In this document: in pieces, positions 1 to 9,758 of the stretch | Numbering within the stretch: the stretch's first letter is position 1 | How the letters are laid out: every line of letters starts with the position of its first letter | Translations under genes and position numbers: made by a program | Assembly: GCA_012838275.1 (NCBI GenBank) | Contig: DUPO01000053.1 | Coordinates: forward strand, 1 to 40,079 | DNA: 40,079 bases | From: Spirochaetales bacterium | Lineage (GTDB): Bacteria; Spirochaetota; Spirochaetia; Sphaerochaetales; Sphaerochaetaceae | Reading direction: 5' to 3' | The notes under the pieces: generated by a model | Seen by the model: only the letters and a program-made list of their open reading frames with translations | The model's database searches: none | What the model was told of the DNA's origin: nothing

Positions 1-595
1 GCATCTCCCTGTTGGAGAGGTGCGGCAGAGTAAAAAGCAGGGCAGTGAAGAGGCTTACCCAAAGGATGCCCTTTGTTGTCGTGACTAGCTTTCCTTTCCT
101 GAAAAGCCTGGAGGGTATTGCACGCATCAGAAACTCTTCGCTGGTGGTCTGTATCGGTGTGATGATCAGGACGAGGGGAACCATCCTTAGGAAATCCTTT
201 GTATTCCCACTGAAGAGTTGAAACTGCTCTGGTTGCAACAAGGCATGCCCAAGGGTGAAGAGCAGGGCGACCGCCATATAAGCGCTTCCACTTTGTAGCA
301 TAAGAAGCCAATCAATCTTTTTCTTATCGGTTATGACGTGTTTGACACTGGTTCGCATGAGAAAGCGTAAGGATAAAAAGAGACCGAAGACCAATGCAAA
401 GAAGGGTATGTTTGCAACCAGGTAGGCTTTGATGACATCATCCTCAAGGGTGACCATCGTGAATTGGTAGGCGAGTATTGGACCGAGGTTCATCCAGATA
501 TAGACACTCAGCAAGATAGAGAGGGCTCCGGCAAGCGGGGGGAATCGGCCTGTCCTTGTTTGTAAGGGTTTTTCACCTTGATCTGGCATAAGCAT
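1..595 (-). CDS. CPBP-family intramembrane metalloprotease (partial)
   Basis: The gene runs leftward and is cut by the window edge, so only the first ~198 residues are visible. Translating the reverse strand gives a hydrophobic protein with several membrane segments (about residues 20-40, 55-80, 100-120, 137-150 and 175-191). It carries the CPBP (CAAX protease and bacteriocin-processing) signature: EEFLMR gives the paired glutamates E153-E154 and R158, and FTLPH gives the second-motif histidine H192. Family members are membrane glutamic or metal proteases, and their bacterial substrates are mostly unknown. Two in-frame ATGs (595 and 589) are possible starts and neither has a clear ribosome binding site. 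The remaining C-terminal motif lies outside the window. Confidence 0.8.
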   Translation of the reverse strand, partial: MLMPDQGEKPLQTRTGRFPPLAGALSILLSVYIWMNLGPILAYQFTMVTLEDDVIKAYLVANIPFFALVFGLFLSLRFLMRTSVKHVITDKKKIDWLLMLQSGSAYMAVALLFTLGHALLQPEQFQLFSGNTKDFLRMVPLVLIITPIQTTSEEFLMRAIPSRLFRKGKLVTTTKGILWVSLFTALLFTLPHLSNREM

Positions 596-616
596 GAGTA
601 ATGGTACACACAATCA

Positions 617-625
617 TGGTATACT
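617..625 (+). promoter_or_regulatory. Extended -10 promoter candidate for addB
   Basis: TGGTATACT fits an extended -10 element (TGnTATAAT-like). No good -35 is visible. Transcription would start near 632-633, which coincides with the likely addB ATG at 633 and suggests a leaderless message. Confidence 0.45.
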
Positions 626-632
626 GCAATCT

Positions 633-3257
633 ATGAGAGAGACAAAACGAACCTATGTACATACCGCCTTTGATGAAGGGTACATCTGTGTATTTCCCAC
701 AGAGGTGGCTGCCAGAAGCTATTTGGTGGACTATGCCCTTCATGGAAGGGATAAGGCTATCCTTGGAGAAAGAGCCATCTCCTTCGATCTGTTCCGCTCC
801 CAGTACCTGCCCAAGCATGCCGGCGAACAACCTGCGAATACCCTGATACGGCAACTGTTTGCCAGGACGCTGCTCGAAAAGGATCATGGGCTCTCCTATT
901 TTATAAACCCCGCCTATCCGGAGGCAAACAGTCGTTTCGGCAAATATCTTGCCTCCTTGCTCCCTCAGCTGGGAGAGGCACTGGATGAGGAGATCCTCGC
1001 TCTCATGAGCCCTGAGATGCAAAAGGATGTGAAGATACTCTACCAGGAGTATGCATCCTTCCTTGCCTCCCATCAGCTTTTCGAACCGGGATACGAGAGG
1101 CCCTCCTTGGAGTTTGCAGGGGAGCAGGCAGGTACCAAGCGGTACTGCATCCTTTTCCCATCCCTCATCCCGGGCTTGGATAACCTTATAGGGAGTTTGG
1201 GGTACCCTTCCTGGATAACCCTGAAACCCTTTCCAAACTCCCTGTCCGGTCCTGTTCAGCTTGAACTTTTTGAAAACCACATAGAAGAGATACGTACCAC
1301 TTTGCGCAGGATACGGCATCTGCTAGATGGGGGTGTCGCCACCAGGGATATCCTTATCGGATGTGCGAACCCAACAAGCATGCTCCCTGCCCTTGAGCAG
1401 GAGGCATGGCTGTATGACATCCCCCTGGTCCTGCGTCAGGGGAAATCTCCCTTGCTCTATCCCAGTGGAAGGTTCTTCTCCCGCCTCAAGGGAGTCTATG
1501 AGGAAAGTTTCAGTCTGGAGAGCATGAAGGCCTTGCTTTTGGACATCGGCTTTCCATGGAGAGACCTAAAGACTCAGCGTAAGCTCCTTGCCGCCGCTGT
1601 TGACAGGGCAGTGGTCCAAGGCTCCTTGTGGGGATCCGACCAGTGGACAGAACAACTCAGGGATTTTGAATTGATTGCTTTTTATCGGGATTTCAAGGAG
1701 AGCGTTGTAGGTATATGTAAGGCCTCTGATATCGAAGAACTGAGAAAAAAACTCAACCATTTCCAGGATACCTATTTCATTGAAACGCAGTGGAAAGGTA
1801 CGCAAGGGGAGGATGTCTACTCTTTCTGCCTTGATGCCATGGAGAACATCAAGGCAGCGATGGCTGCGGTCTCGATAGATTCGCACTCCTCTCTTTTCAG
1901 CTTCTTCCTCGATTTCCTGGATACCAAACTCTATGTTCCTCAGATGCATGAGGAAGGGATACAGGTCTATCCATGGCCACTGACGGCTCCTTTGGAAGCT
2001 AAGCACCATTTTATCCTTTCCCTTGACCACAGTGGCAGTTCTTGTCTGTCGCAACCCCTTGCCCTGTTGCCACAGACAGTAGAGACCAAGGACCGCAGGG
2101 AAGAGGATACGACTGCAGCTACCTTGCACGCCGCTTTGCTCGCAGAAGGGGAGCTTTACCTCTCCTACCATACCACCAGCTATGAGGGGGAATCCCTGCC
2201 CCCAACATTTTTCTTGGAAGGGGACCTGGTAGCAGAGGGACGGAAAGATATCCCAGAAGCACATGATCCCTTCTTGGGTGAGGGCCTTCTTTGGCGAGGA
2301 GAACCCCCTCTCTCCCTTGCAACAAATAGGCAACAGTGGTGGTTTGCCAATGCAATACACACATCCCTCTCTCCCAAACGAAGGGATTTTGCCCGTAATC
2401 CCCTTCCTCTCGAATGGGTGCCGTTGCTAAAACACGAGGTTGGCGGGAAACATCTCATCCATCTCTCACCAACGGGCCTCGATACTTTCGTCCGCTGTCC
2501 TTATGCCTGGTTATGCAAATACCTGTTTGAAGTGGACCAGGTGGATTACCAAGTGCTGAACGTGGATCATCGTCTCATCGGATCGTTCCTGCATGCAGTC
2601 TATGAGGCATTTTTCCGGAAGATAGAGTATTTCTCCCCTATAAGAATTGAGGAGTACCGTACGCTTCTGCTTGGCCTTTTTGATGAGAAGCTTATCGAAT
2701 ACTTCGGGGAAGGGGGGCCCAACCCTCCAACCCGAGCCTGGATAATCTACGAGTTCAGGGAGAGATGCACCTGGATACTTGAGGCTGAAGAGAAGCTTTT
2801 TTCCCATGCCCGCTCAATTTTCTTTGAGGAAAAACTCTCCTTTGTCAACGACCTGTTCTCCCTCGAGGGAAGGATAGACCGTATCATCTCCCTCGATCCC
2901 CCGGAAGGGAAGCTCTATGCAGTCATCGACTACAAGAAGGGTAAGGTTCCCTTTACGAAGATCAAGGAGAAGATACCTTCATTCCAGCTCCCCTTGTATA
3001 GGAAGCTGGTAGGTGAGAGCCTGGGGGCAGAAGTGGTGAATGCTTCGTACTTCAGCATAAAGGATGGGCGATATAGTGCCATTTGGGATAGGGAGCAGAC
3101 GCCTCTGATGGAGTTTTGTGACAAGGCCCTTGAGGAGGTTCTCCAGAAAGTCGCCACAGCCATTGAAGGGGGACATCTTGAGGCTACCCCGTCTAAAGAG
3201 AGCTGCAAGGGGTGCATATACCGCCCGATTTGCAGGAGGAGGTTTGCAACCCGATGA
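633..3257 (+). CDS. addB: AddB-like PD-(D/E)XK nuclease subunit with Fe-S staple
   Basis: This is the second nuclease/helicase-like subunit of an AddAB (RexAB) complex that processes double-strand breaks for RecA-dependent repair. The C-terminal nuclease is visible: GRIDRI and VIDYKKG supply the acidic residues and lysine, and SFQLPLYRKL is the trailing QxxxY-type helix. A four-cysteine iron-sulfur staple is present: one Cys in RCPYAW before the nuclease core, and a C-x2-C-x5-C cluster (CKGCIYRPIC) at the C terminus. The N-terminal half looks like an inactivated helicase fold, and I see no Walker A motif. The protein has 874 residues from the ATG at 633. An in-frame ATG at 594 would add 13 residues but overlaps the divergent start. 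The stop overlaps the addA start (ATGA). The family is clear, but the gene symbol rests on pairing with addA. Confidence 0.85.
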   Translation: MRETKRTYVHTAFDEGYICVFPTEVAARSYLVDYALHGRDKAILGERAISFDLFRSQYLPKHAGEQPANTLIRQLFARTLLEKDHGLSYFINPAYPEANSRFGKYLASLLPQLGEALDEEILALMSPEMQKDVKILYQEYASFLASHQLFEPGYERPSLEFAGEQAGTKRYCILFPSLIPGLDNLIGSLGYPSWITLKPFPNSLSGPVQLELFENHIEEIRTTLRRIRHLLDGGVATRDILIGCANPTSMLPALEQEAWLYDIPLVLRQGKSPLLYPSGRFFSRLKGVYEESFSLESMKALLLDIGFPWRDLKTQRKLLAAAVDRAVVQGSLWGSDQWTEQLRDFELIAFYRDFKESVVGICKASDIEELRKKLNHFQDTYFIETQWKGTQGEDVYSFCLDAMENIKAAMAAVSIDSHSSLFSFFLDFLDTKLYVPQMHEEGIQVYPWPLTAPLEAKHHFILSLDHSGSSCLSQPLALLPQTVETKDRREEDTTAATLHAALLAEGELYLSYHTTSYEGESLPPTFFLEGDLVAEGRKDIPEAHDPFLGEGLLWRGEPPLSLATNRQQWWFANAIHTSLSPKRRDFARNPLPLEWVPLLKHEVGGKHLIHLSPTGLDTFVRCPYAWLCKYLFEVDQVDYQVLNVDHRLIGSFLHAVYEAFFRKIEYFSPIRIEEYRTLLLGLFDEKLIEYFGEGGPNPPTRAWIIYEFRERCTWILEAEEKLFSHARSIFFEEKLSFVNDLFSLEGRIDRIISLDPPEGKLYAVIDYKKGKVPFTKIKEKIPSFQLPLYRKLVGESLGAEVVNASYFSIKDGRYSAIWDREQTPLMEFCDKALEEVLQKVATAIEGGHLEATPSKESCKGCIYRPICRRRFATR

Positions 3258-6200
3258 TCAGCTTTGAAGAAGTGATGAAACAGAGTCCCAGACAGCTGGA
3301 CAAGAACCAGCTTGAGGCAGTATTTTGCGATAGGAACTGCGTGGTATCCGCAGGAGCGGGTTCGGGTAAGACCACTGTCCTCTCGTACCGGTTTTTGAGG
3401 CTTGTCCTGGAACAGAAGGCTGACTGCGACCAGATACTTACCCTCACCTTCACTCGAAAGGCGGCGCGTGAGATGCGTGAACGCATCCACCGGCAGTTGC
3501 TTACCTTCTCCTCTGATCCTCACATTGGGATGCAACTGACCAAATTCCCCGATGCGACCATTGCGACCTTGGACAGTTTTTGTTCCACGATACTCAGGTG
3601 CGACAGCACCTCTTACGGTATTGCCGGTGATTTCGCCATCGATGATGAAGAGAACAAGAAAAGTGCCATCCGATGTGCCAATGCACTTTTGGAGGAACGC
3701 AGTTTCAGCGAAGGGGCAAAGATCCTCTCGGAACTCTACAGCCCCGATAATCTGGTGGAGAACATGCTTGTCAGGCTTGTATCCCAGCACTACTATCTAC
3801 CCAAGAAAGTCGAAGCGAATCTCAGTGACCGCCTTGTCGCATCTGTTCGTGAGCAGTTCTATGATCTGCTGGGCAGCTTCACAAGCCTGTTGGAACGCTA
3901 TGCTGCATTCGCTTCCGCTCCCAAGACGCTCTTATCGGTCCGTACCATAGCCCAGACGCTCCTTGAAAAGATTGGCGAAGGCCTGAACGATAAGGAGATG
4001 TTTGAACTGCTGAGCAGCAATTATCTCATTTTCAGGAAGCCAGGAGCGGGGAAGGGGGAAGATTTTGAATTCCTTCGTGAAACAACCGATGAGTACCGGA
4101 CTCTCAGAAGCAAGCTCTGCGTAGCCTTATCAGTAGTGTTGCACCAGGACAGGCTGGCCAGTGTGATCGGCTTCGTCCGTGAATATGTTGAGGCATACCA
4201 GGCTGAAAAGAGAAAGACCGGCATACTCACCTTCAGTGATGTCTCCTCCCTTGCTGTGGAGATATTGAAAGAGAACCTCCCCCTGCGTGCATACTTCAAG
4301 AGCAAGTACCGTTACATCATGATCGACGAGTTCCAGGACAATAATGAGCAGCAGAAAGAGCTGCTCTACCTGCTTGCCGAGAGGGAGGACCTCAACAGTG
4401 ACGGTATCCCCGACTCCTCTTCGCTCAAGGCCGACAAGCTCTTCTTTGTCGGTGATGAGAAGCAGTCCATCTACCGGTTCCGGGGTGCGGATGTGCGTGT
4501 GTTCAAGCATCTGAGCCAAGAGCTCGAATCAGTCGGAGGGAAGGCGTTGAGCCTGGACACAAACTACCGTAGCGAGCCCGCCCTCATAGAGTTGTTCAAC
4601 CGGATGTTTCCCTCTGTGATGCAAAACGAAGGGGAGCCCTACGAGGCTGACTTCACCTCTTTGGGCTTTAGAGACCCGACTGAGGGTATAACGCCAACAC
4701 TCTCGATGCTGGTCAAACCTTTCAAGAAGGATGATCCGTCCAACAGTCAGGGGGGAGATGAGGACAAGGATGATGAAGAGGAGGAGAATGCGGCAGCTGC
4801 TGATGCGGAAGCCATCGCAGTAGCCCGCCTGATGGTACGGATGCTTACGACCGATGAGTATCTCATACCCTCAAAAGATGGCCCCAGAAGGCCCAAGCCT
4901 AGTGATATGGCGCTTCTCATGCGCACGACAGGCAACCAATTGAGCTTTGAGAAGGCTTTTAGAAAATACTCCATACCCTATACCTTGCAGGCGGCACGTT
5001 CGCTCATGTTGGAGGCTCCGGCCAATGATCTGTATGCGATGTTGCAGCTTACCCTCTATCCCAACGACAAGCTCTCCTATATGAGCGCCCTGCGTTCTCC
5101 TTTCTGTAACATCTCCGATGAGGGGGTGTACTCGGCACTTGTCCATTATGACGGTTGTCTGCAGCCTTTTACGGAGGGTCCTGAATTGGATGAGGAAGAT
5201 ACGCTCCGCTACAGGGGGTGCTGTTCTTTCTTCGGGCACTTGTGCAAAAAAGTAGAGACAGGAAAACTCAGTGAGATTGTACAGTTCCTCTGGTACGAAA
5301 GTGGCTACTATCTTTCGTTGGTTTCCAAACCGGAGTATCAGATGTATCTGGAGCATTTTAGTTTCTTGCACCGCTTGGCCCAGATCAAGGAAGAGCAGGC
5401 TATGAGCCTCAGCCAATTCCTCGATTTTATCCGCGACAATCTTGGACAGAATGAGCGCCTTGATGACCTGGATGTCCTGAAGGAACAGGGGGAAGGGGTT
5501 CAGATAATGACGGTTCATAAATCCAAAGGGCTGGAGTTTCCTATCGTATTCCTCGGAAACAGCGGTAGTGTTGGAAGGGGGCATGGCAACAGCATCTCTG
5601 TGTTTGCCGGGGAGATGCTGCCTTCATTCATGTCCAGCTCCTATTATGCCACTGCCACCAAGATCGAAGAGATCCAAAATGCCGCACTGCTGTTTGAGGA
5701 GGATGATGAAAAGCTGTTTGAGCTGGCTGAGCTGAAGCGTTTGCTCTACGTAGCCCTTACACGGGCAGAGACTCACCTGGTGGTGAGCGGATACTTTACC
5801 AGCACGAATCGTAATGTATCTGGGGACAAGCCCGATAACAACCTGCTGCTTCTCTGTTGCCGGGCTCTGGGCATTGATATCAATGAGCCCGAGCTGGAGG
5901 AGGGGATGGTTCGTTCCTTTTGCATTGAAGACATAGAGGAGCGTTCTCTCTACAGCTCGATGACTTCCGATGCAAGCACTGCCATGACTGAGGCGGCACG
6001 TTGGTATGGAAGCCCTGCAAAGGATCCCGATTTGAGGCCGCTCCGCTATGCGGCTACCTCTCTCTATGATGAGGAGGGGAACCAGGCGGAGTCAGGCTTT
6101 GCCGAGCAGTTGCCCCTCTTTGCCAGTGACAGTCTGCTTGAAGAGGTTAAACAGGAAACTTTTTCTGTCACTGCCGACTTCGGCACCTTTGTCCATGGGC

Positions 6201-6661
6201 TCTGTGAGGCGATGGTACTGAAACAGCAGGTTGAGGATGAGTTTGCCTTTATGACCCAACGATTGTATCATCTGCTTACGGCCAAACAGCGAAAAGTGCT
6301 TCTTGCTGATGCCCTTGTGCTGTGCGCTAACTTTCTGGAGAGTGATATCTACAAGCACCATGTAGAGCCCAACCACCCTCGTTGTGAAGTGAAGTTTTTC
6401 TCAGCCGCACTGCATGAGGGGAGGGAAGTGGTCGTGGAAGGTTCCATAGACCTTCTGGTTGAGACAGATGATGAACTGCTCATCATAGATTTCAAGACTG
6501 ATCGGTACCGTGCTCCTGAGAGGCACAGGGCCCAGCTGGATCTTTACATGCAGGCGGTGGAAAGGATGTATGCAAAGCCTGTTCGCAGTTGTGTGACCTA
6601 TCTTCGTTCCTGTGGGGGGGAAGTGTGGTGGGACAGCAGGAAAAAATACACATATAAATAA
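3254..6661 (+). CDS. addA: AddA-type UvrD/RecB-like helicase-nuclease
   Basis: This is an ATP-dependent superfamily 1A helicase fused to a C-terminal nuclease, partner of the upstream AddB. Walker A is AGAGSGKTT (residues 33-41), Walker B is IDEFQD, motif III region is FVGDEKQSIYRFRGAD, motif V is TVHKSKGLEFPIVF, and motif VI is LLYVALTRAETHL. The C-terminal PD-(D/E)XK nuclease shows GSIDLL and IIDFKTDR (about residues 1065-1083) followed by the QLDLYMQAV helix. The ATG at 3254 overlaps the addB stop and lies downstream of the AGGAGGAGG ribosome site near 3236, so it is preferred over an in-frame ATG at 3212. The length of 1135 aa is normal for the family. An acidic low-complexity stretch (residues ~495-515, rich in D and E) interrupts the helicase core and is probably a surface loop. 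Confidence 0.93.
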   Translation: MISFEEVMKQSPRQLDKNQLEAVFCDRNCVVSAGAGSGKTTVLSYRFLRLVLEQKADCDQILTLTFTRKAAREMRERIHRQLLTFSSDPHIGMQLTKFPDATIATLDSFCSTILRCDSTSYGIAGDFAIDDEENKKSAIRCANALLEERSFSEGAKILSELYSPDNLVENMLVRLVSQHYYLPKKVEANLSDRLVASVREQFYDLLGSFTSLLERYAAFASAPKTLLSVRTIAQTLLEKIGEGLNDKEMFELLSSNYLIFRKPGAGKGEDFEFLRETTDEYRTLRSKLCVALSVVLHQDRLASVIGFVREYVEAYQAEKRKTGILTFSDVSSLAVEILKENLPLRAYFKSKYRYIMIDEFQDNNEQQKELLYLLAEREDLNSDGIPDSSSLKADKLFFVGDEKQSIYRFRGADVRVFKHLSQELESVGGKALSLDTNYRSEPALIELFNRMFPSVMQNEGEPYEADFTSLGFRDPTEGITPTLSMLVKPFKKDDPSNSQGGDEDKDDEEEENAAAADAEAIAVARLMVRMLTTDEYLIPSKDGPRRPKPSDMALLMRTTGNQLSFEKAFRKYSIPYTLQAARSLMLEAPANDLYAMLQLTLYPNDKLSYMSALRSPFCNISDEGVYSALVHYDGCLQPFTEGPELDEEDTLRYRGCCSFFGHLCKKVETGKLSEIVQFLWYESGYYLSLVSKPEYQMYLEHFSFLHRLAQIKEEQAMSLSQFLDFIRDNLGQNERLDDLDVLKEQGEGVQIMTVHKSKGLEFPIVFLGNSGSVGRGHGNSISVFAGEMLPSFMSSSYYATATKIEEIQNAALLFEEDDEKLFELAELKRLLYVALTRAETHLVVSGYFTSTNRNVSGDKPDNNLLLLCCRALGIDINEPELEEGMVRSFCIEDIEERSLYSSMTSDASTAMTEAARWYGSPAKDPDLRPLRYAATSLYDEEGNQAESGFAEQLPLFASDSLLEEVKQETFSVTADFGTFVHGLCEAMVLKQQVEDEFAFMTQRLYHLLTAKQRKVLLADALVLCANFLESDIYKHHVEPNHPRCEVKFFSAALHEGREVVVEGSIDLLVETDDELLIIDFKTDRYRAPERHRAQLDLYMQAVERMYAKPVRSCVTYLRSCGGEVWWDSRKKYTYK

Positions 6662-6680
6662 GCTAAGGAGAGAGGTAAGT

Positions 6681-7676
6681 ATGAGAGTTGCATATGAGGA
6701 TATGATAAAGCGGTTTGAAAAGGTTCTCCTGTCACGGGGCATGGATGGCGCTTCGGCAAAACTTTCTGCAACTATGATTGCCGAGACTTCGCTGGAAGGG
6801 GTCTATACCCATGGAGCAAACCGATTCTACTCCTATGTGAAGAACATAGATGACAAGATAGTGGATGTATCTGCCAGGGCTACCCCTGTAGCCAGGTTTG
6901 GAGCTTTGGAACGTTGGGACGGGAAGATGGGGCCGGGAAATCTCAATGCACACCTTTGCATGAAGCGAGCCATCGAGCTTGCAAAAGAGAGCACGATAGC
7001 CTGTGTTGCCCTTGCCAACAACTCGCACTGGATGCGACCTGGCACCTATGGCCTTATGGCTGCAAAGGAGGACTGCATTGGTATCCTCTGGACAAATACC
7101 CTTCCCCTGATGCCCGCTTGGGGAGGTAAGGATGCCAAGGTTGGCAACAACCCCCTCGTCCTGGCAATACCAGGTAAGGACGGACCGGTGCTCGTTGATG
7201 CGGCGATGTCCCAATTCAGTTATGGGAAGATGGAGACGTATAAGAGAGAGGGACGCCCTCTTCCCTTTGACGGTGGCTTCGATGGTGAGGGAAATCCCTC
7301 TCGGGATGCTGCGGCCATCATGGAGAGCAAGAGGCCGATGCCCATGGGATTCTGGAAGGGTACCTCCCTTGCCTTGGCCCTGGACCTCATCGCCTCAGCC
7401 CTCTCCGGAGGGAGGACCACCCACTCCATAGGAAGTGAGCTTGAGAAGGAAGTCTCGCAGGTATTCATTGCCATCTCTCTCTCCGATCTTCCCGATCGCG
7501 CTGCTATAGAAGAGAAGATCTCTGCTTCCTTGGCCGATCTGAAGGATTCGGTTCCTATGGATCCTGACAATCCGGTACGATTTCCTGGAGAGAAACGCAA
7601 GAGCCTACGTGAGGAGAATTTGCGGGATGGAATTCCTGTGGATGAGAAGGTATGGGAGAAGATCTGCTCGTTGTAA
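6681..7676 (+). CDS. dlgD: 2,3-diketo-L-gulonate reductase-like (Ldh2/YiaK family)
   Basis: This is a 331-aa NAD(P)H-dependent reductase of the malate/lactate/sulfolactate (Ldh2) family, closest in motifs and length to YiaK/DlgD, which reduces 2,3-diketo-L-gulonate to 3-keto-L-gulonate. Recognisable stretches include ETSLEGVYTHGANRF near the N terminus, the ALANNSHWMRPGTYG loop carrying the family's catalytic histidine, and the Rossmann-unlike core SFWKG/FWKGTSLALALDL. The start at 6681 follows an AAGGAGAGAGG ribosome site. The gene begins 19 bases after addA and could ride on the same transcript, although the functions are unrelated. None of the usual L-xylulose/ascorbate partners (yiaL, yiaMNO, lyxK, ulaD-like genes) is beside it, so the true substrate could be another 2-oxo or 2-hydroxy acid. 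Confidence 0.8.
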   Translation: MRVAYEDMIKRFEKVLLSRGMDGASAKLSATMIAETSLEGVYTHGANRFYSYVKNIDDKIVDVSARATPVARFGALERWDGKMGPGNLNAHLCMKRAIELAKESTIACVALANNSHWMRPGTYGLMAAKEDCIGILWTNTLPLMPAWGGKDAKVGNNPLVLAIPGKDGPVLVDAAMSQFSYGKMETYKREGRPLPFDGGFDGEGNPSRDAAAIMESKRPMPMGFWKGTSLALALDLIASALSGGRTTHSIGSELEKEVSQVFIAISLSDLPDRAAIEEKISASLADLKDSVPMDPDNPVRFPGEKRKSLREENLRDGIPVDEKVWEKICSL

Positions 7677-7773
7677 GGTGCGTGCAATAGGGCAAGGTTT
7701 TGAAGGGAGTGCTTTGTTTATTGCCAGATCATGGTAGCTGCGTGATGGAAACAGTACGTATGGGTGCATAGTG

Positions 7774-7806
7774 AAGAGGAGCTGACCATCTTGGTCAGCT
7801 CCTCTT
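7774..7806. terminator. Strong hairpin between convergent dlgD and fucI
   Basis: Perfect 14-bp arms (AAGAGGAGCTGACC at 7774-7787 and its complement at 7793-7806) enclose a 5-nt loop. It lies between two convergent genes and probably terminates both transcripts. Neither side has a long U-tract; the forward side continues GCGTTTG. Confidence 0.75.
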
Positions 7807-7852
7807 GCGTTTGTACAGTGAATTTTACTTCGCTGTCCTGTTACTTCTTCGC

Positions 7853-9679
7853 TCAGTACTTGCCGTACAGAGGTCCGAAGTTCTCACAAGCTCTGAAGTC
7901 AGCTCCTTCCTTGTCCATACCCAACATTGTCCAGGCACTAGGACGGTAGATCTTCTCCTCAGGAACGTTGTGCATGCAAACAGGTATGCGTAACATTGAG
8001 CAGAGGGTGATCATGTCCGCACCGAAGTGACCGTATCCGAGGGCACCGTGGTTGGCTCCCCAGTTAGCCATGACAGAGTAGACATCCTTGAACGGACCTT
8101 CCTTGCCGTCAATCCTTGGGACAAACCATGTGGTAGGCCAAGTCTGGTCAGTCCGCTTGTTGATGATGTCAAAGACCTTCTCGGGCACTTCACAGGTCCA
8201 GCCCTCTGCGATCTGCATCACAGGGCCCACACCCTTCACCAGGTTCAGCCTGACCATGGTCAGAGGCATGTCACCTTCACTGAGGAAGGTTGAACTGAAT
8301 CCGCCTCCTCGGAAATATCCACAGTTGGCAACGCTGAAACGAGTATTTTCCAGAACGTTCTTCACATCTTCATCAGTGATGTCCCAGTACTGCTTCATCT
8401 CGCTCTTGCCTTCCTTGTTCTTCATCTGCCCATTGGCATCAAGGGTGGTGGCACCACTGTTGATGAGGTGGATGAAACCGTCCTTTGCAAGACCTTCCGG
8501 CTTCCAGCCTGTGACCCGCTCGATGGAGTCAGGGCTCCAATAGGTTCTCACGTCACTGAAAATCGAGGCCCTGTTGGTCAGGTGCTTGCTGAAAAGCATT
8601 CCCAAACCGTTGAGGTAGTCATTCTCAGTTGCCATGATGAAGGGCTCGCGAATACCATTCCAGTCAAAGGATGTGGTAAGCATGGTCTCCATGAAGTCTC
8701 CGTTTGGCCAGTGGTCAGTCCACTGTCTCTGGCCTTGGAAACCTGCTGCGATCGCGTTGTGCCCTAGTGCTTCCTCACCAAAACCCGCCTTGGCTAGTTT
8801 CGGATTCCCTATCATCAGGTCGCGACCTACCATGACCATCTTGGTGCAGTACTCCCAATCCTTCTCCAGTTGCTCTTTGCTTCTGCGGTACTCTGGGGTG
8901 TTGACGGTATCTTCAGCCTGGATACAGTTCTCACGTACCCATTTGATAGCTATCTCATACTCTTTCTTGTCGTAGATGCCTTCGGCGATCCTGCGTTCGA
9001 TCTCACACATGTCTATGGCTTCTGTCCTCATTCCGAGGAAGTCCTGGAGGAAATCCTGGTCGACAATGGAGCCTGCAATACCCATGGCGCATCCGCCGAT
9101 GGAGAGGTAGCTCTTGCCACGGATTGTCGCCACAACGAGGGCAGCGCGTGCAAAGCGGAGGATTTTCTCAGATACATCACTTGGGATGGAGGTGTCATCA
9201 CTATCCTGGACATCCCTGCCGTAGATTCCGAAAGCAGGCAGGCCCTTCTGTGTGTGGGCTGCGAGGACCGCTGCAAGGTATACTGCCCCCGGTCTCTCTG
9301 TGCCGTTGAAGCCCCATACAGCCTTTACGGTAAGAGGATCGAAATCGAAGGTTTCAGTCCCATAACACCAGCAGGGAGTGACTGTCAGGGTAATGGATAC
9401 TCCCTCTCTGGCAAATTTTTCAGCGCAATCGGCACTTTCACGTACTCCGCCGATGGTGGAATCAGCTATGACGCACTCAACCGGCTCTCCAGTGCTGTGC
9501 CTTACATTGTCGCTGATAAGCTTTGCCGCTGATCTCGCCATGTTCATGGTCTGCTCTTCCAGTGACTCCCGGACACCTCTCTGTCTTCCGTCAATTGCAG
9601 GTCTTATTCCTATTTTGGGAAGTGCCCCTGCATAGCGTTTTTCCGCTTTGATCATTTTATTATCAGAAACATTTGCCAT
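7853..9679 (-). CDS. fucI: L-fucose isomerase
   Basis: This enzyme converts L-fucose to L-fuculose (and usually D-arabinose to D-ribulose) in the cytoplasm. The 608-aa protein matches FucI end to end, including the metal-binding and catalytic residues equivalent to E. coli E337, D361 and H528. Here these are E352 (ATEND), D376 (DVRTYWSP) and H544 (GANHG). The conserved HLINSG, EYFRGGG-like (GYFRGGG), TWPTTWF and RIPVCMHNV blocks are also present. The N terminus is ~15 residues longer than the E. coli enzyme. The start follows an AAGGAGGATC ribosome site. The gene is divergent from fucU, and the 105-bp spacer carries a promoter and a LacI-type operator. No fuculokinase or fuculose-1-phosphate aldolase gene is adjacent. 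Confidence 0.97.
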   Translation of the reverse strand: MANVSDNKMIKAEKRYAGALPKIGIRPAIDGRQRGVRESLEEQTMNMARSAAKLISDNVRHSTGEPVECVIADSTIGGVRESADCAEKFAREGVSITLTVTPCWCYGTETFDFDPLTVKAVWGFNGTERPGAVYLAAVLAAHTQKGLPAFGIYGRDVQDSDDTSIPSDVSEKILRFARAALVVATIRGKSYLSIGGCAMGIAGSIVDQDFLQDFLGMRTEAIDMCEIERRIAEGIYDKKEYEIAIKWVRENCIQAEDTVNTPEYRRSKEQLEKDWEYCTKMVMVGRDLMIGNPKLAKAGFGEEALGHNAIAAGFQGQRQWTDHWPNGDFMETMLTTSFDWNGIREPFIMATENDYLNGLGMLFSKHLTNRASIFSDVRTYWSPDSIERVTGWKPEGLAKDGFIHLINSGATTLDANGQMKNKEGKSEMKQYWDITDEDVKNVLENTRFSVANCGYFRGGGFSSTFLSEGDMPLTMVRLNLVKGVGPVMQIAEGWTCEVPEKVFDIINKRTDQTWPTTWFVPRIDGKEGPFKDVYSVMANWGANHGALGYGHFGADMITLCSMLRIPVCMHNVPEEKIYRPSAWTMLGMDKEGADFRACENFGPLYGKY

Positions 9680-9707
9680 ATGATCCTCCTTGGTATATCA
9701 TGAGAAA

Positions 9708-9721
9708 TGTAATCGTTTACA
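9708..9721. promoter_or_regulatory. LacI-family operator candidate at fucI
   Basis: TGTAATCGTTTACA is a near-palindrome with the central CG typical of LacI/GalR-family operators (consensus near TGTAAACGTTTACA). It sits just downstream of the predicted fucI transcription start, a position suited to repression. The LacI protein at 29964 is the obvious candidate ligand, by inference. Confidence 0.55.
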
Positions 9722-9729
9722 TCACTTGC

Positions 9730-9758
9730 AGTATCGCATGAGATCGGCTTTATTGCAA
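9730..9758 (-). promoter_or_regulatory. fucI promoter candidate
   Basis: Read on the reverse strand, TTGCAA (9753-9758), a 17-bp spacer and GATACT (9730-9735) form a sigma-70-type promoter for fucI. The -35 is the centre of a perfect 14-bp palindrome, TTTATTGCAATAAA (9749-9762), which may itself be a regulator site shared with the divergent fucU. Confidence 0.55.

Noticed and set aside
573-1319. 248-codon open frame on the reverse strand opposite addB
   Set aside because: The addB reading frame encodes a recognisable nuclease subunit and covers this region. The antisense product has no familiar motif.
3212-3253. Upstream ATG giving a 14-residue longer AddA
   Set aside because: It overlaps the conserved addB cysteine cluster. 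The ATGA overlap start at 3254 has a better-placed AGGAGG site.
2930-3790. 286-codon reverse-strand open frame across the addB/addA junction
   Set aside because: It spans two well-supported genes in antisense and has no recognisable domain; it is a by-product of codon bias.
8870-9532. 220-codon forward open frame inside fucI
   Set aside because: It is antisense to the strongly conserved FucI core, with no ribosome site or known family.
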